64,000 nucleotides of DNA from Anisus vortex (Eukaryota > Mollusca > Gastropoda > Planorbidae). The stretch's first letter is position 1, and each line of letters opens with the position of its first letter. Positions 1 through 11,870 of the stretch are shown here, piece by piece. A model generated the notes under the pieces. That model saw only the letters and a list, made by a program, of their open reading frames with translations. It had not been told where the DNA came from and searched no databases. Both the position numbers and the translations under genes were made by a program. The stretch is taken from contig OX421507.1 of NCBI GenBank assembly GCA_949126835.1, positions 12,652,852-12,716,851 of the forward strand, given 5' to 3'.

Positions 1-3000
1 ACAAGAAAAGCATGCGCGTGTCGTCATCTTTATTTTTAGAGACAATAATCGACTGACTTGGTCTTTTTGTCGGTTAATACCAGGGATTCTCGTGGGTTGT
101 TTTAGAAAGTAATTTAATCCCACTATTTTTTATTAAAGAGAAAGAATATTTAGTGCAATTAGCCTATATTTTGCTGATTTTGTCTATAACTAGACCTTGT
201 TCTTGATTTGTTAAAAAGAGCGTAGTAGTTACTTGGCGTTTGTCCTTTTCTCGTTCCTGGAGCCTGTAACGTTGTTGTTGCTGTCTTCAAAGGCAAAGGG
301 CATTAGAAATCTTATGCAATGTAATGCATTATTTCTTGCTTAGGGGCCTACTTGTTCATTTGTCCGCTTCCTGGAACAATGTTGATGATGACGATGTAAC
401 GATTAGTCACTAGACTTGAGTGTGTTCGTTGTCGCGACCTATTGTACTTCACATCAAGGAAACCTACAAGTTAACATTTCTCTCTCTCTCTCAGTAAAAG
501 TGAAGTCACCGAACTGTAATACCAGGAATTGGTAAACCAGAACCATTATTTGTAATGTAATTATGTCATGCTTCAGTATTACCAGAATGTTTGTGTTTGA
601 ATGCTTTGACAAAATTCTTTCGGACATCAGGAATCTTGTTACTTTCATTTTAAAAATCAATATTGAAGAATCAGTTTTAATAAAATCTATCAAAAGCTTG
701 TACAATATGATTGGTCCGCCAGTATGGCTCAGTGCGACAATAAACTTATTTCTACTGAGCAGTACAAAGATTGTCATTTGCTCTAGGACTACATGATTAG
801 AAGTAGAAGTTTAGAAGACCAAAATCAAAGATCCACCTTCCACCTGTGCTCTCACACACAGCACTCCTTGACATCTCAGGGATGCCCTTGTTTACCGGAC
901 GAGTGCAGGATAACTGGGTGATCTCGAGTTCAAAATCCGCATCTTTGGCTCTCATTTTGACCCGAGTTTCCACATTCTAATTAAATTAATTAGGAGGATA
1001 ACCCAATTAACGTATATGTCAGGTGGTTTTGCCTTGCCCTGGCATCGCAATAGGGCAGTGAAACGGGTGTTCTGTAAATCAAGTACCATAACCAGAAATG
1101 ATTTTACTTCATTCTTACAATACTGTATACCAGAACAGTTTTTTTTTTTTTTTGCGATTTAGTATACTCCATTCTTAAAATACTAGGTATATAACAGGAC
1201 AATTTTAATTTTCGCGATTTAGTACTCATGGTTCATCGGTCTGGTAAATATTAGAATGTCAAGGCGTTTATTAGTTTGTGTGTATGTTTTTTGTTTTAAA
1301 TGACATTTTTCTTTCTAATTACAAAATGACCCTCTTTTTTTTAACATGTATTTATTTTTTTTTATTTTCCTTCTTGGTTCTATCATCTCTGGTGAGTTTA
1401 TTCAAAATTTCGTCAACATTATGGCACATGAAAATGTATTTTTTAATTTTATTTAGGTGTGTCTTTAAAACATTTCGCACCTGCTCTTTTCGAGATGTTT
1501 GTTGTTCATCTTGCTGGGGGAAAACTTTACAATCGCGATTGCTGGCAAGCAAAAAATATCATTAAAAATGTGTGTGTGCGAGACAGGGGATGATAGATCG
1601 CCGTTGACATTTCGCTTAGCCTTATAATCAGCACAGATAGGTCAACAAATTCATTATTGATATGCAAACGTGTGCCAGGGAGACGAATAGTTTTCTTTTA
1701 GTTGCAATTTCAGAGTGTTCGTTTTGTGTTTTAACTTGATGTTGTATTACGCTTAGATCTAGTTATAGTCTTGTTTCTGTGTGAGAATAATTGCAGTGTA
1801 TAGTTCTAAATTTCATGGTATTTGTTTGTTTTGAATCAATTGTGTGGAAGTTGGATTATCATTTAACTGCAGCAATATAATCTGTTTTATTTCAGTTTTT
1901 ACGAATACCGGACTCTATATATTCGTAGTTTTCTCACAGATTCGAATTAGAGGTAAGAATTATCAATGGAATAAAAACATTAGAAAAAAAATCACATTTT
2001 TAGTACAGATTTTTTACGTAGCACAAATATCTAACTTGAGACGAAAATCGGAATTGAAGACCATCAAAGTACGTCTTAGGGTTATGCAAGTAAGCTATTT
2101 CAACGTTGTAGATCTAGCTACCAACAACTTGTGCTCTTTAAACGGACACTCCAGGGAGGCAACAAGTTCACGTGCAACAATTATCTGATTCATGGTATCA
2201 AATTTGTTAAACATGGTCATCAAAGCCGCCACAGATGTCATTTTTTGCTTAACAGATGACATTGACACTAATATATATATATATGTATATGGATATATAT
2301 ATATTTTTTTTAAAAATGAAATACCGAAAACTTCGAAAATCTCTTTTTTTTAAAATATAAATCCAATCTCTGTGTTTTAAAAGCTACGTTTTAGTCCAGT
2401 ATCCCGTTATTTTCGAAAGTCGGGATTTCATTTTGCGGCCCTTAGTTCAAACATGATAAATCCCCCCCCCCCCCCCCATCCCTTTCCAGTGTCTATGGCA
2501 ATAAAAAAAATATAGACCTTCCACCAAATCAGAACACAGCTTCTTTGAGAAATAAAGACAGATGATCCATCGTCTGGTATAACATGATTTTATTACTCGA
2601 CTATTTAGAAACCCAACGTAATAATATACAAAGCGGCTCTCTAATCGGGACTTAGTGGCGGAAAAAAATACCTATTTCACTGGTACTCAAACTGTTGTTG
2701 TAAGCCTAATGAGCCAGGCTTTTATTAATTTGGAATTTGGACATACAACTGCTTCTCCCGTTCTAGCTACCGTCTTGCAGACCCTGGCAGTATGAGATCT
2801 AGTGTTGTTTATCTTGCTTGACTCAATTTACATTGCTTGTCGCTGTCATTGATTACATACTGACAATGCTGTGTTTAAGACTCATGACTGCAAAGAGAAG
2901 GCTAATGTTGATAAAAGACATCCCCGGCCCTCAATTATCAATTCATTCTAAATCAAGTCTTTTTTTCTACTAATGAAGGGATACCCACTGTTGTGTAATT

Positions 3001-4686
3001 TATAATGAAATCTGCGATAGAATACATTTACTTTGGCCATTGGTAATCTATAAAAAAAAGGGGGGGGGGGGTAAAAATAATATGTTGAAAAAATGTATCC
3101 ATTTATTATTTAGCGAAAACAAAATTGAGTGAAAATGTGTTACTCACAAGAAGCACTAAGTTTGATCTTTATATTAAATTTAAGTGAGTTAGGGTTTACG
3201 AAAATTCGAATACTGATGCGCTATATTTTTTTTAATGGCTGAAGTTGTAGTAAACAAGTTATTATACTTATAAAAATCATAAAAACAACCACAGCATAAC
3301 ATCATGCAACACATAGAGCAGATATGTATACATAATAATACATATACTTGTGTACATTTGAAAGTATCTCTAGTCTCAAGTTACACTCCACGAGACCAGA
3401 AATGTTTTCTATTGGAGCCATACGTGCAAAGACAATTTATATCCGTGTTTTTTTCACACGATTCACATACATAATACATACACACATATTATGTGACTTG
3501 CACATTATTAGTTAGTGTGCCTGGACTGATTATTCCTTGAAGAGCATAGATATTATCTGTTTGATCATGTCGAATATTTCTGAGTTTATCTGAGTGGCTG
3601 TTTCATGGATGTTTGAAGATGTCATCACCATGACATGTTGATTTCCACAAACGATTTCAACACTTTGATAGTCTACGTCGAGTGGAGGTCTTTGGGGGTG
3701 GCGACCAGGGCCATCGCGCCAATTCCCCGGGTTCCACTTCCACTATAGAAAATTCTTTTGTTACCGTTATGGTAGGGTATATAGCTTACACTTAATGGCT
3801 CTCAGCCAGTATCAGTTTTCATATGACTCTCGCCCAAGGCCTTAGGTACTGCTTAGGTGGCCTCTTTTACGCCCAATGAGCTCCTCCATTTAAGTTGATT
3901 GGTTAATTTTTTTTTTTGTAAAAGCCCACGTCAACAACATATGCATAATTTGTTATTTTGTAAACATTTAAAATCACAAAGGGTGAACGCGTTTCCTTAA
4001 TACTTTTTGTTTACCTTTTTAAAAAATCGCGTGTAGACAGGACAAGACTTTTGTATTTTTTATTATAGAATCAAGTCTGTTCACCCCATGCTGATAACCT
4101 GTATAAATATCAGAGATTGCGATGAATCCTCTCGCTGAGAGACTGGCTCCATGTGATGGCTTGTTTTTATTTTCCTGCAAGTTTTGTTTCCTCATACTCG
4201 TTATTGAATCTCAAATAGCTCTGGGTTTGTGTGTGAAGGGAACGTGCAGCAATGCTCGGCTCGGAAAATATTTTTATTGATAACTACCGTTGTTGTTGTT
4301 TTAAAGTTCTTTTGTTTAGGGGTAACCATAAAGTCACTAGTAATAGTCTTGGTTTAAGCTGAGCTTAGCTATGCAGATGCTATTACAATGAACCTGGTGA
4401 CTTGTTATTGAGGTAATATTACCGATTTGTAATTTATTGTTTCGAAAAAAAAAGTGAATGATTGAGTGCATTAATGTCTTTAAAAAATTATGAACATTAC
4501 TTCATTACTTACTTTTCTACTGCTGGTAACGACATTGGCGTAAAGGGAACCAACAAAGTCTCTCCACTTATCTCGGTCAGGTGCTTTTATGTATCATTGC
4601 TCTTTTATGGTTTTGATTGTATGCAATGTTCCGAAAGCTTGCTAGTCTAAATCATTTGAGAAAAAAATCGACCTTATACCTTATGT
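1..4686. other. Non-coding AT-rich DNA
   Basis: No open frame here has the composition, length or motifs of a gene. The sequence is AT-rich with scattered homopolymers, including a run of about 17 C near 2462 and an A8 run followed by a G12 run at 3052-3071. The stretch 840-1090 and the stretch 3640-3900 are less AT-rich and may be decayed repeats, but I could not match them to anything else in the window. Confidence 0.6.
2270..2305. repeat. AT dinucleotide microsatellite
   Basis: An imperfect (AT)n tract interrupted by single G bases. It is a simple repeat with no other visible signal. Confidence 0.8.
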
Positions 4687-4898
4687 CAGGGGTCGGCAAC
4701 GTTTTGATGATAGTGTGTCAAACAAAGTAGGACTTTTATTAATTTATTTAGTGTGCCAACAAAATAAGTCATTCTGCTGTAGCACTCAATTTCTTGTATA
4801 ACTTACTTGCATTGCCAATTTTGGAGGTCTTCCGCGTGCCGTTGGAAATCGCTTTGCGTGCCAAGTCTGTCACGCGTGCCGTAAGTTGCCGACCACTT
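4687..4898. mobile_element. hAT-type MITE, 212 bp
   Basis: The left end reads CAGGGGTCGGCAAC and the right end is its near inverse (about 12 of 14 positions). The element is flanked by 8-bp direct repeats, CCTTATGT on the left and CCTTCTGT on the right (7 of 8 identical). An 8-bp target duplication with CAGGGGTCGGCAAC-like ends is the signature of non-autonomous hAT elements. There is no coding capacity, so it would have depended on a transposase made elsewhere. The mismatches in the ends and duplication suggest an older insertion than the MITE at 20243-21007. Confidence 0.75.
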
Positions 4899-7011
4899 CC
4901 TTCTGTCATTTTTATTCACTAAACGTATCCATTTAGAATATAGCCTAATCTTGTAACAATTTTAACCAATATTTTATAAACTCTAACCACCCAATCTATA
5001 TTTGCATTTTTTTTTATGCTTGCATACATTTGTTGTTGAGTGGAAGTAGAAGGCTGATAGGAAAACATAAAACTCACCCTTCAATCTGTACCATTGTACT
5101 TTTTTAAGACTAACAAATATTTGTTTTAAAACAACAACAAAATAATAGCCAATGTAATAAGAGTATCGAGCAGAAAAACCTCTATTTTATGATAATTTGT
5201 TTCATGGGTTCGGCCTCCTTATTTTTTCTACCAGTCCTTGTTTTATTTAAGAATTAAGTTCCCTTATTTCAATTAATAATTGTGTTACATTGTTACACGT
5301 CTTCCATTTCAGAGGACCTTGACCCCTGAGTAAAAAAAGTTTCGGGTTCTGAATAGGTTTTATCTGGACTGCGGGGGATCGAATCGCCTTGGCCAAAAGA
5401 TATGGGTCAGCAGTCTCTCGATGGCGACACTGTTGACACGGCGCAAGTGTGTACTGACCGGTCCGCTCTACACCTCAATGAAAGTTACAACAGCCACTCA
5501 TCGTCTGCTGTTGTTGCCAAGAGAGTAAGTTAAGAAGAGAAAGAAAAAAAGAGTCTCAGACGAGAGGGACACGCAAATGCTGGGGAGTGTTGTGGAGTGT
5601 ACGTTCTCTCTGACTTCAACAACAAAACCAAATAACAAATAAAAAAAAAACGTTCTGACCGGTCAAACTGATATATATCTGAGACTACCTCCACTGGCAA
5701 TACGGCGGTCGTGAGAGATCCTACAGGTAAGTCACAGTTTCAGTCTTTAACTATTGACACAGACATGAGCGTTCCCATGAGACTATGAAAGCAAGACTTG
5801 GCTTTATCTCATTTAGCAGAATTGTTTTTTTTTTCTTTTCTCTTGTTCTTTTTATAAAGATAAATAATAATACCACAACACTTAAATAAATAGAATATTT
5901 AAAATATTGCCATAGAAATAGATTAATGAACAATTTCTTAACTGTTTGTACAAATGTACTAAAGAAATATTTATACTCTTTCGTGTTCTTGTTAGGCTTC
6001 AAAAAGCGTGTCAAAAAAAAAACAACTAACGAAATGTAGATCTCAAAATAAAACTAGGAACATAAATAGTAATAGAGCTGCTCTAACCGTAGCATTTGTT
6101 AAAACGACTATAATTTTTTTTCAGAAAAGAGTTGTTTAAAACTTTGGAATTAATCATTAAGTCTTTTATTTTAAATATATATGAACGTTTGAATGTGTTT
6201 ACCTAATTTGGATATGAAAGCATAGTTACTTCTGAAATAACACATTTCACAACATCTTTTGCAATACTGGGTCACTTTGCATTATTCAGTACTGAACATT
6301 TACAAATGGACCCGCATTGTAATATTAAACCATAGAGATTGTAGCGATTTCGTGAGCGTGATACTTTATACATAACGAAAAGTATGGGGTGGGGGGGGGG
6401 AAGGGGGAGGGGTAAAGTAACTTTAGACTAAATGGTTTACGTAATTTCTCTGTTGTTGTTTTCTTACATTGTTGTTGTTTTATATTATCTAAGCCAAATC
6501 CAATCATTCTACCTGGTTAGCTTTGCATGAAAAAAAATAACACTTATTTTACAATTTGGGTTAAAAAAAATTGTGAAAGTTGACCTAAGTTTGGGAATGT
6601 TAGTGGTTAGTGGCTTCATTTTTCAAGTTTAGGAAAGTTTTAAAATACTGACCGAAGTTTGGGAAAACTGACCAAGTTTTTGGAAAGTTTGTGGATTTTG
6701 TAATTATGGATAATGCGGCGTGAAAAAACATTAATTTTAGATGTTAAGTAAATAACAATGTGACTAAAATAAGGTGTACTTAAATCACAACATTTTTTTT
6801 ATTTTCTAAAAATAGTAGAGGGATAAATAAAATCATCCACAGACATTTTGGTTTATGCGTATATTTTTGGACTACCTATATACACTACCAAACATGACTA
6901 TATTTCACATAATATACCTGTGTACGTTGGTTTATGAATTTTGTGTATAGTTTAGGAATTTAAGAATGATATTAGAGTAAAAAAGACTCGGACCACGGAT
7001 GAACGTAGGAC
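4899..7011. other. Non-coding DNA
   Basis: AT-rich sequence with no supportable gene. Around 5350-5760 the base composition is more balanced and a consensus-like splice donor (ACAG|GTAAGT) occurs near 5730, so an untranslated exon cannot be excluded, but nothing else supports one. A G-rich run lies near 6390-6412. Confidence 0.5.
6000..6083 (+). repeat. Dispersed repeat R1, copy 1
   Basis: About 80 bp that recurs in the same orientation at 14276-14351. Both copies share an AAAAAGCGTGT start, a TCTCAAAATAAAA core and an ATAGAGCTGCT end, with scattered substitutions and small indels. The family is unknown; this looks like a fragment of an old interspersed element. Confidence 0.65.
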
Positions 7012-7062
7012 ACAATAATCTTCTTTATAGAAGGAGCGTCTGTAATGTATAAGATAAGATAA
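7012..7062 (+). repeat. Dispersed repeat R2 with AAGAT tail (target of LTR element)
   Basis: The segment AATAATCTTCTTTATAGAAG plus the following GAGCGTCTGTA recurs almost exactly at 16952-16997. Here it ends in an AAGATAAGATAA tail like the one closing the non-LTR fragment at 38929. This suggests the 3' end of a retroelement. The LTR element starting at 7063 inserted into the tail, so the tail resumes as GATAAG at 11871. Confidence 0.5.
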
Positions 7063-8389
7063 TGTGGCGTTTTGGGGAGAAGATTAACGTCACACTCAAC
7101 TAAGAAAGGTCTTAGATGTAATCCGCTCTTATAAGATACTATAATCATCTCATATGTACGTACAAACCACTGACACTATGTGCCACTATTGAATGTCTGA
7201 TTGGAGTAAGAATGTGTCTTTCCTTTCTATCTCCTATAATATTTAAGATTAAAGTATTTAGCTTGCATTGAATTTTATTTACATATATGTATACGTTCTG
7301 CATGCTTATCAGTATATTACTTATTGTTATACGATTAGTCATTGATATTAGTTCCCATTCATGTACATTATAAATGTTGTAGCACGTGTGTGTTCCTCCC
7401 CCCCTCCCCGCCCCATGCCCTCGGAACAAGGCCAGGGTCATACCTGACGCAACCAAGCTAATCCCCCCCCCCCACCCCACAGTCTCTTTGACCAGATCAC
7501 AGGAAATTCACATCTCAATGACGGTTCTTCCCCTGGTCAGAGAATAGGGAACTTGGAATCTTTGATGCAGGACCCCGACGGACAAGAGAGAAAACTCTGA
7601 CCAACAACACAGGGCCTTCGAAGTTTCCCTACCGCCGCGTCTTCTCCCCCCCCCCCCCCGCACCCCCTCCCCACTACCGTTTGGTACTTATTTTCACATG
7701 CCAATCAATCAAATGTTGAATTGAAGAGACATGTTGACCAATCGGATACGCTATCTACTGGTCAATCTTACCCTTGCCCCTCCCCCCTCATTACAATCAC
7801 GTGGGGAGTTGCAACCTAACTTGTTGTTTAACATGTAATGTAAATGTAAGTTAGTTTTAGGTCAGTCTGGCTTAAGGAGTCTCGAGGGTTGGATGCCCCG
7901 AGCTCCAATTGCACCAAGCGGTGCTATAGTCTGTTGTAGAGTCCTTGTTAGGACTATCTGCTACATATAGTTTAAGCCTATGATTAAATGTACACTCTTT
8001 ATCACTTGTATTTGGATTGTATGAATTATGTGCTCATGTCATCAATGATTGAATACGGACTTTCACGTGAATAAAATATTCGTTGTTACAATACGCCTTG
8101 CTTATCGATTGATAGAATACCTGTTTGTGTGACGTCCAGTGACAGTGTCAATTAGTCAACAGTTTAACTCAACCTACGTATTAACGAGCCAAAACGAAAC
8201 CTGGATATAAATTTGTCTTAGAATCACCTAGGAATCATCTGCACTTCGGGACCACATACCACCTAGAAAACCTGCCTAAATCACCCCTCCCCATCACCCT
8301 GTGTACCTGCTGAGTTATCCACTAAGTCTGCACTGATAGCCTAGGCTAATTGCAGGCTCGGTGACAGAATCTTAGACCAGCACGCCACA
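7063..8389 (+). repeat. 5' LTR, 1,327 bp
   Basis: Identical to the right LTR apart from two C runs (11 versus 10 and 14 versus 17). It contains an AATAAA hexamer at 8070-8075, a candidate polyadenylation signal. An open frame of 111 codons on the minus strand crosses the C/G-rich part in both LTRs; it is driven by composition and is not a gene. Confidence 0.92.
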
Positions 8390-8391
8390 CC

Positions 8392-8409
8392 TGTGGGCTC
8401 GTGCCGGAA
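8392..8409 (+). promoter_or_regulatory. Putative primer binding site, tRNA-Pro-like
   Basis: Two bases after the left LTR, TGTGGGCTCGTGCCGGAA matches 14 of 18 positions of the tRNA-Pro primer site TGGGGGCTCGTCCGGGAT. Position is right for minus-strand priming. The mismatches, including one in the invariant TGG, keep this tentative; another tRNA could be the primer. Confidence 0.45.
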
Positions 8410-8623
8410 TTAGTTTCGCTTGACGTACATGGATAAGTACTCACGCTCAACATTGAACTCTGTGCTATGATATTCTTCACGTGATGAAAGACTGGGGGCT
8501 TAAGGTTTCATCAGGTGAGCGAACTGTGTTATTTGACTCCACTGCAAACACTCATCTATCATCGTAGAATTATACGTCAACTCTTGTTTCTGCCAACGCT
8601 ATACGCTTGAAATATATCGCCTT

Positions 8624-8900
8624 GCCTGTTCGGATTATTTGCTGTATTACGTTTATTTGTCGGCTTCACGCCACAATAACAAAATCGCCACTCGTGTTTG
8701 GATAACTTGCTCTATTATGTTAGATGTCGGCCAGAGCGCCACCAATAACAAAGTCGTTTCCTGCTCGGATTAGCTCCTGTACAACTCTGTACACTGTATA
8801 TGCTTGCCGAATGCCGATAGTCAATAGGCATATCGACATTTCTGCTTGGGATTAGCTCATGCGTAACGAAATTATTTGCCAGATCGCATAACTATGTCCG
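8624..8900 (+). repeat. Degenerate tandem repeats in the LTR element
   Basis: About four diverged units start near 8624, 8692, 8760 and 8842. They share a CTGYTYGGATTA-like start, a GCTNNTRTA-like middle and, in the first two units, an end reading CCAC(C)AATAACAAA(A/G)TCG. Spacing is about 68, 68 and 82 bp. They could be repeated RNA structures in the leader. Confidence 0.55.
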
Positions 8901-10541
8901 CCAAATACTGTGAACCAGTACCCGCCCTGAGAAACACTGAAAATATTCGCGCCCACCGGGCCTCAATCCAGCCTGAAATCTTCAACATTGCATATAATGT
9001 TCGCCCATTCAGCGATAATTCTTGGATACTTACAGCCAATTTCGCACTGGATTAAACTGTCATGTGCAGTACGTTTCCTGGAAGCTGACATTATTGCCTT
9101 TAGATTGGAGTATATTAACTGTTATCGGATTACCATGTGTATATATTAACTTTTGATGAACTGTGTTCCTTACACAACGCGTTGGATAATAAATGTGTTA
9201 GATTTAAAGACTGCCTACGGGCCAATTGACTGTTCTCAAGCGCTACACGGCCGATGTCATCCGCTGTCATCTGATGTGCCAGACCCACTCTGACGTCAAG
9301 ACTCAAGATCCGCGGTCTAGCGTGAAAGAGAATGAATGTGTTTAGATAAAACGGTGAGTGGCATATATGTAGTGGTCAAATGTACGTACAGAGATATTAT
9401 TGGTAGCGAATTAAATAATTGCTTCTTTACCGATTTTACACATTTATAAAACGGGAATTGAGAAAGTAGAACGATTTAATCTTTACTGTAGCCAAAGTAA
9501 TGTACGCCCACTGCCAGCCCCCCTTTCCGTCGCTGCTTAAACACTGTTAAACAAGGAGAAATGTGTTGCTTGAGAAAAGAAGAGAAGCGAATAGTGTAAC
9601 AATTAAAGTGAAGCTATGTCCGTGTTTTAGCTCTAGGGCCCAATAATTGCAAACGAACGACAACATTGATACAATTTCCTGGCCTATCGCGCCAGAGGTG
9701 ACTTGACTACCGCCTTACTCCGCCCCCCCCCCCCCACTAGAAGTCACTCGCGCGTGAGAAATCAGAATCCACGTGATCAGAAACACTAGTGTTTAGGCTT
9801 GTGTTGGGGTCAGCTGCACGCGCCCACACAACGCCCGCCGCCCCCCCCCCCTGAAGAACGATCACTATACCAGTAATGCATGTACCTACGTTAAGCAAAG
9901 GAACCCGCGCCCCACCCTCTATGACTCCGTCATAGATCCCCTCATATTTACGTTGCGATCCCAGATCCCCTCACCTGTCCGCTTTAGCGCGAGTCAGGGA
10001 GTGAACTGGTGGACCTGATAGTTCGATCAACAATTCGATCCCTATCAACCAGTTCTGGCATCCCGTCACGGAATTCCTCCAGATTCCGTAGAAACTACTG
10101 CCGAGGTCAATTAAGTGAATCCCGCATTTATAGCACATAGAAAGCATGAAATAAATAGATTTCTTAGCTAGTGCCTATCAATATATGAAAAGTAAGGACC
10201 TAAGACAGTCACAGACAAACGATAAAATGAATAAACCGTGTCAATAACTTGCAAATAAAGGGGACGAACCTAGACTAAGCATTATGCCGGAATAGATTTA
10301 AAGTACTGTAAGAAACGCTAAAGCATGCCTTTCTCCTCCGCCCTCAAGAGAAAAACGTAAAAATTCGCCCGTCACCCCTTACCGCCTTGTCTCGACCTCC
10401 CCCCTCTTCCCCATAGCGACGACCACCCGCTTCGCTTCGATGGTCCAGAAGTCTCATAGTGTAAATAGTAAGTGCAGTAGGCCTACCTCTAATGGGTCAA
10501 ATCTTTCATTATATGAAAGCTTTAAAACATGGCGGGGCAGG

Positions 10542-11870
10542 TGTGGCGTTTTGGGGAGAAGATTAACGTCACACTCAACTAAGAAAGGTCTTAGATGTAA
10601 TCCGCTCTTATAAGATACTATAATCATCTCATATGTACGTACAAACCACTGACACTATGTGCCACTATTGAATGTCTGATTGGAGTAAGAATGTGTCTTT
10701 CCTTTCTATCTCCTATAATATTTAAGATTAAAGTATTTAGCTTGCATTGAATTTTATTTACATATATGTATACGTTCTGCATGCTTATCAGTATATTACT
10801 TATTGTTATACGATTAGTCATTGATATTAGTTCCCATTCATGTACATTATAAATGTTGTAGCACGTGTGTGTTCCTCCCCCCCTCCCCGCCCCATGCCCT
10901 CGGAACAAGGCCAGGGTCATACCTGACGCAACCAAGCTAATCCCCCCCCCCACCCCACAGTCTCTTTGACCAGATCACAGGAAATTCACATCTCAATGAC
11001 GGTTCTTCCCCTGGTCAGAGAATAGGGAACTTGGAATCTTTGATGCAGGACCCCGACGGACAAGAGAGAAAACTCTGACCAACAACACAGGGCCTTCGAA
11101 GTTTCCCTACCGCCGCGTCTTCTCCCCCCCCCCCCCCCCCGCACCCCCTCCCCACTACCGTTTGGTACTTATTTTCACATGCCAATCAATCAAATGTTGA
11201 ATTGAAGAGACATGTTGACCAATCGGATACGCTATCTACTGGTCAATCTTACCCTTGCCCCTCCCCCCTCATTACAATCACGTGGGGAGTTGCAACCTAA
11301 CTTGTTGTTTAACATGTAATGTAAATGTAAGTTAGTTTTAGGTCAGTCTGGCTTAAGGAGTCTCGAGGGTTGGATGCCCCGAGCTCCAATTGCACCAAGC
11401 GGTGCTATAGTCTGTTGTAGAGTCCTTGTTAGGACTATCTGCTACATATAGTTTAAGCCTATGATTAAATGTACACTCTTTATCACTTGTATTTGGATTG
11501 TATGAATTATGTGCTCATGTCATCAATGATTGAATACGGACTTTCACGTGAATAAAATATTCGTTGTTACAATACGCCTTGCTTATCGATTGATAGAATA
11601 CCTGTTTGTGTGACGTCCAGTGACAGTGTCAATTAGTCAACAGTTTAACTCAACCTACGTATTAACGAGCCAAAACGAAACCTGGATATAAATTTGTCTT
11701 AGAATCACCTAGGAATCATCTGCACTTCGGGACCACATACCACCTAGAAAACCTGCCTAAATCACCCCTCCCCATCACCCTGTGTACCTGCTGAGTTATC
11801 CACTAAGTCTGCACTGATAGCCTAGGCTAATTGCAGGCTCGGTGACAGAATCTTAGACCAGCACGCCACA
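10542..11870 (+). repeat. 3' LTR, 1,329 bp
   Basis: Direct repeat of 7063-8389 with no substitutions seen; the 2-bp length difference comes from two C runs. An AATAAA hexamer lies at 11551-11556. The GATAA duplication follows directly. Confidence 0.92.

Larger units (their letters stand above)
8390..10541 (+). other. Non-coding internal region of the LTR element
   Basis: No open frame of 60 codons or more lies in these 2.15 kb. The region is less AT-rich than its surroundings and carries long C runs near 9723 and 9838. It ends in a purine-rich GGCGGGGCAGG (10531-10541) next to the right LTR, a likely polypurine tract for plus-strand priming. The likely role is a packaged RNA leader and spacer that is copied by borrowed enzymes. 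Confidence 0.7.
7063..11870 (+). mobile_element. Non-autonomous LTR retroelement without coding capacity (LARD-like)
   Basis: Two direct repeats of about 1.33 kb (7063-8389 and 10542-11870) enclose 2,152 bp. Each repeat starts TGTGGCG and ends CGCCACA, the TG...CA inverted ends typical of LTRs. The whole is flanked by a perfect 5-bp duplication, GATAA (7058-7062 and 11871-11875). A primer-site-like sequence follows the left LTR and a purine-rich stretch precedes the right LTR, which sets a plus-strand orientation. No reading frame in the internal part resembles Gag or Pol, so replication would need proteins from another element. The LTRs differ only in the length of two C runs, so the insertion is very recent. 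LARD elements are usually longer and TRIM elements shorter; the size here falls between those classes. Confidence 0.9.

Noticed and set aside
5341..5460. Possible tRNA or SINE on the minus strand
   Set aside because: A B box-like GATTCGATCCCC is present, but no A box at proper distance, no cloverleaf and no second copy.
7145..7480. 111-codon frame repeated at 10624-10953 as a conserved protein
   Set aside because: It lies in the LTRs; the repetition is explained by LTR identity, and the Gly-rich start reads poly-C on the other strand.
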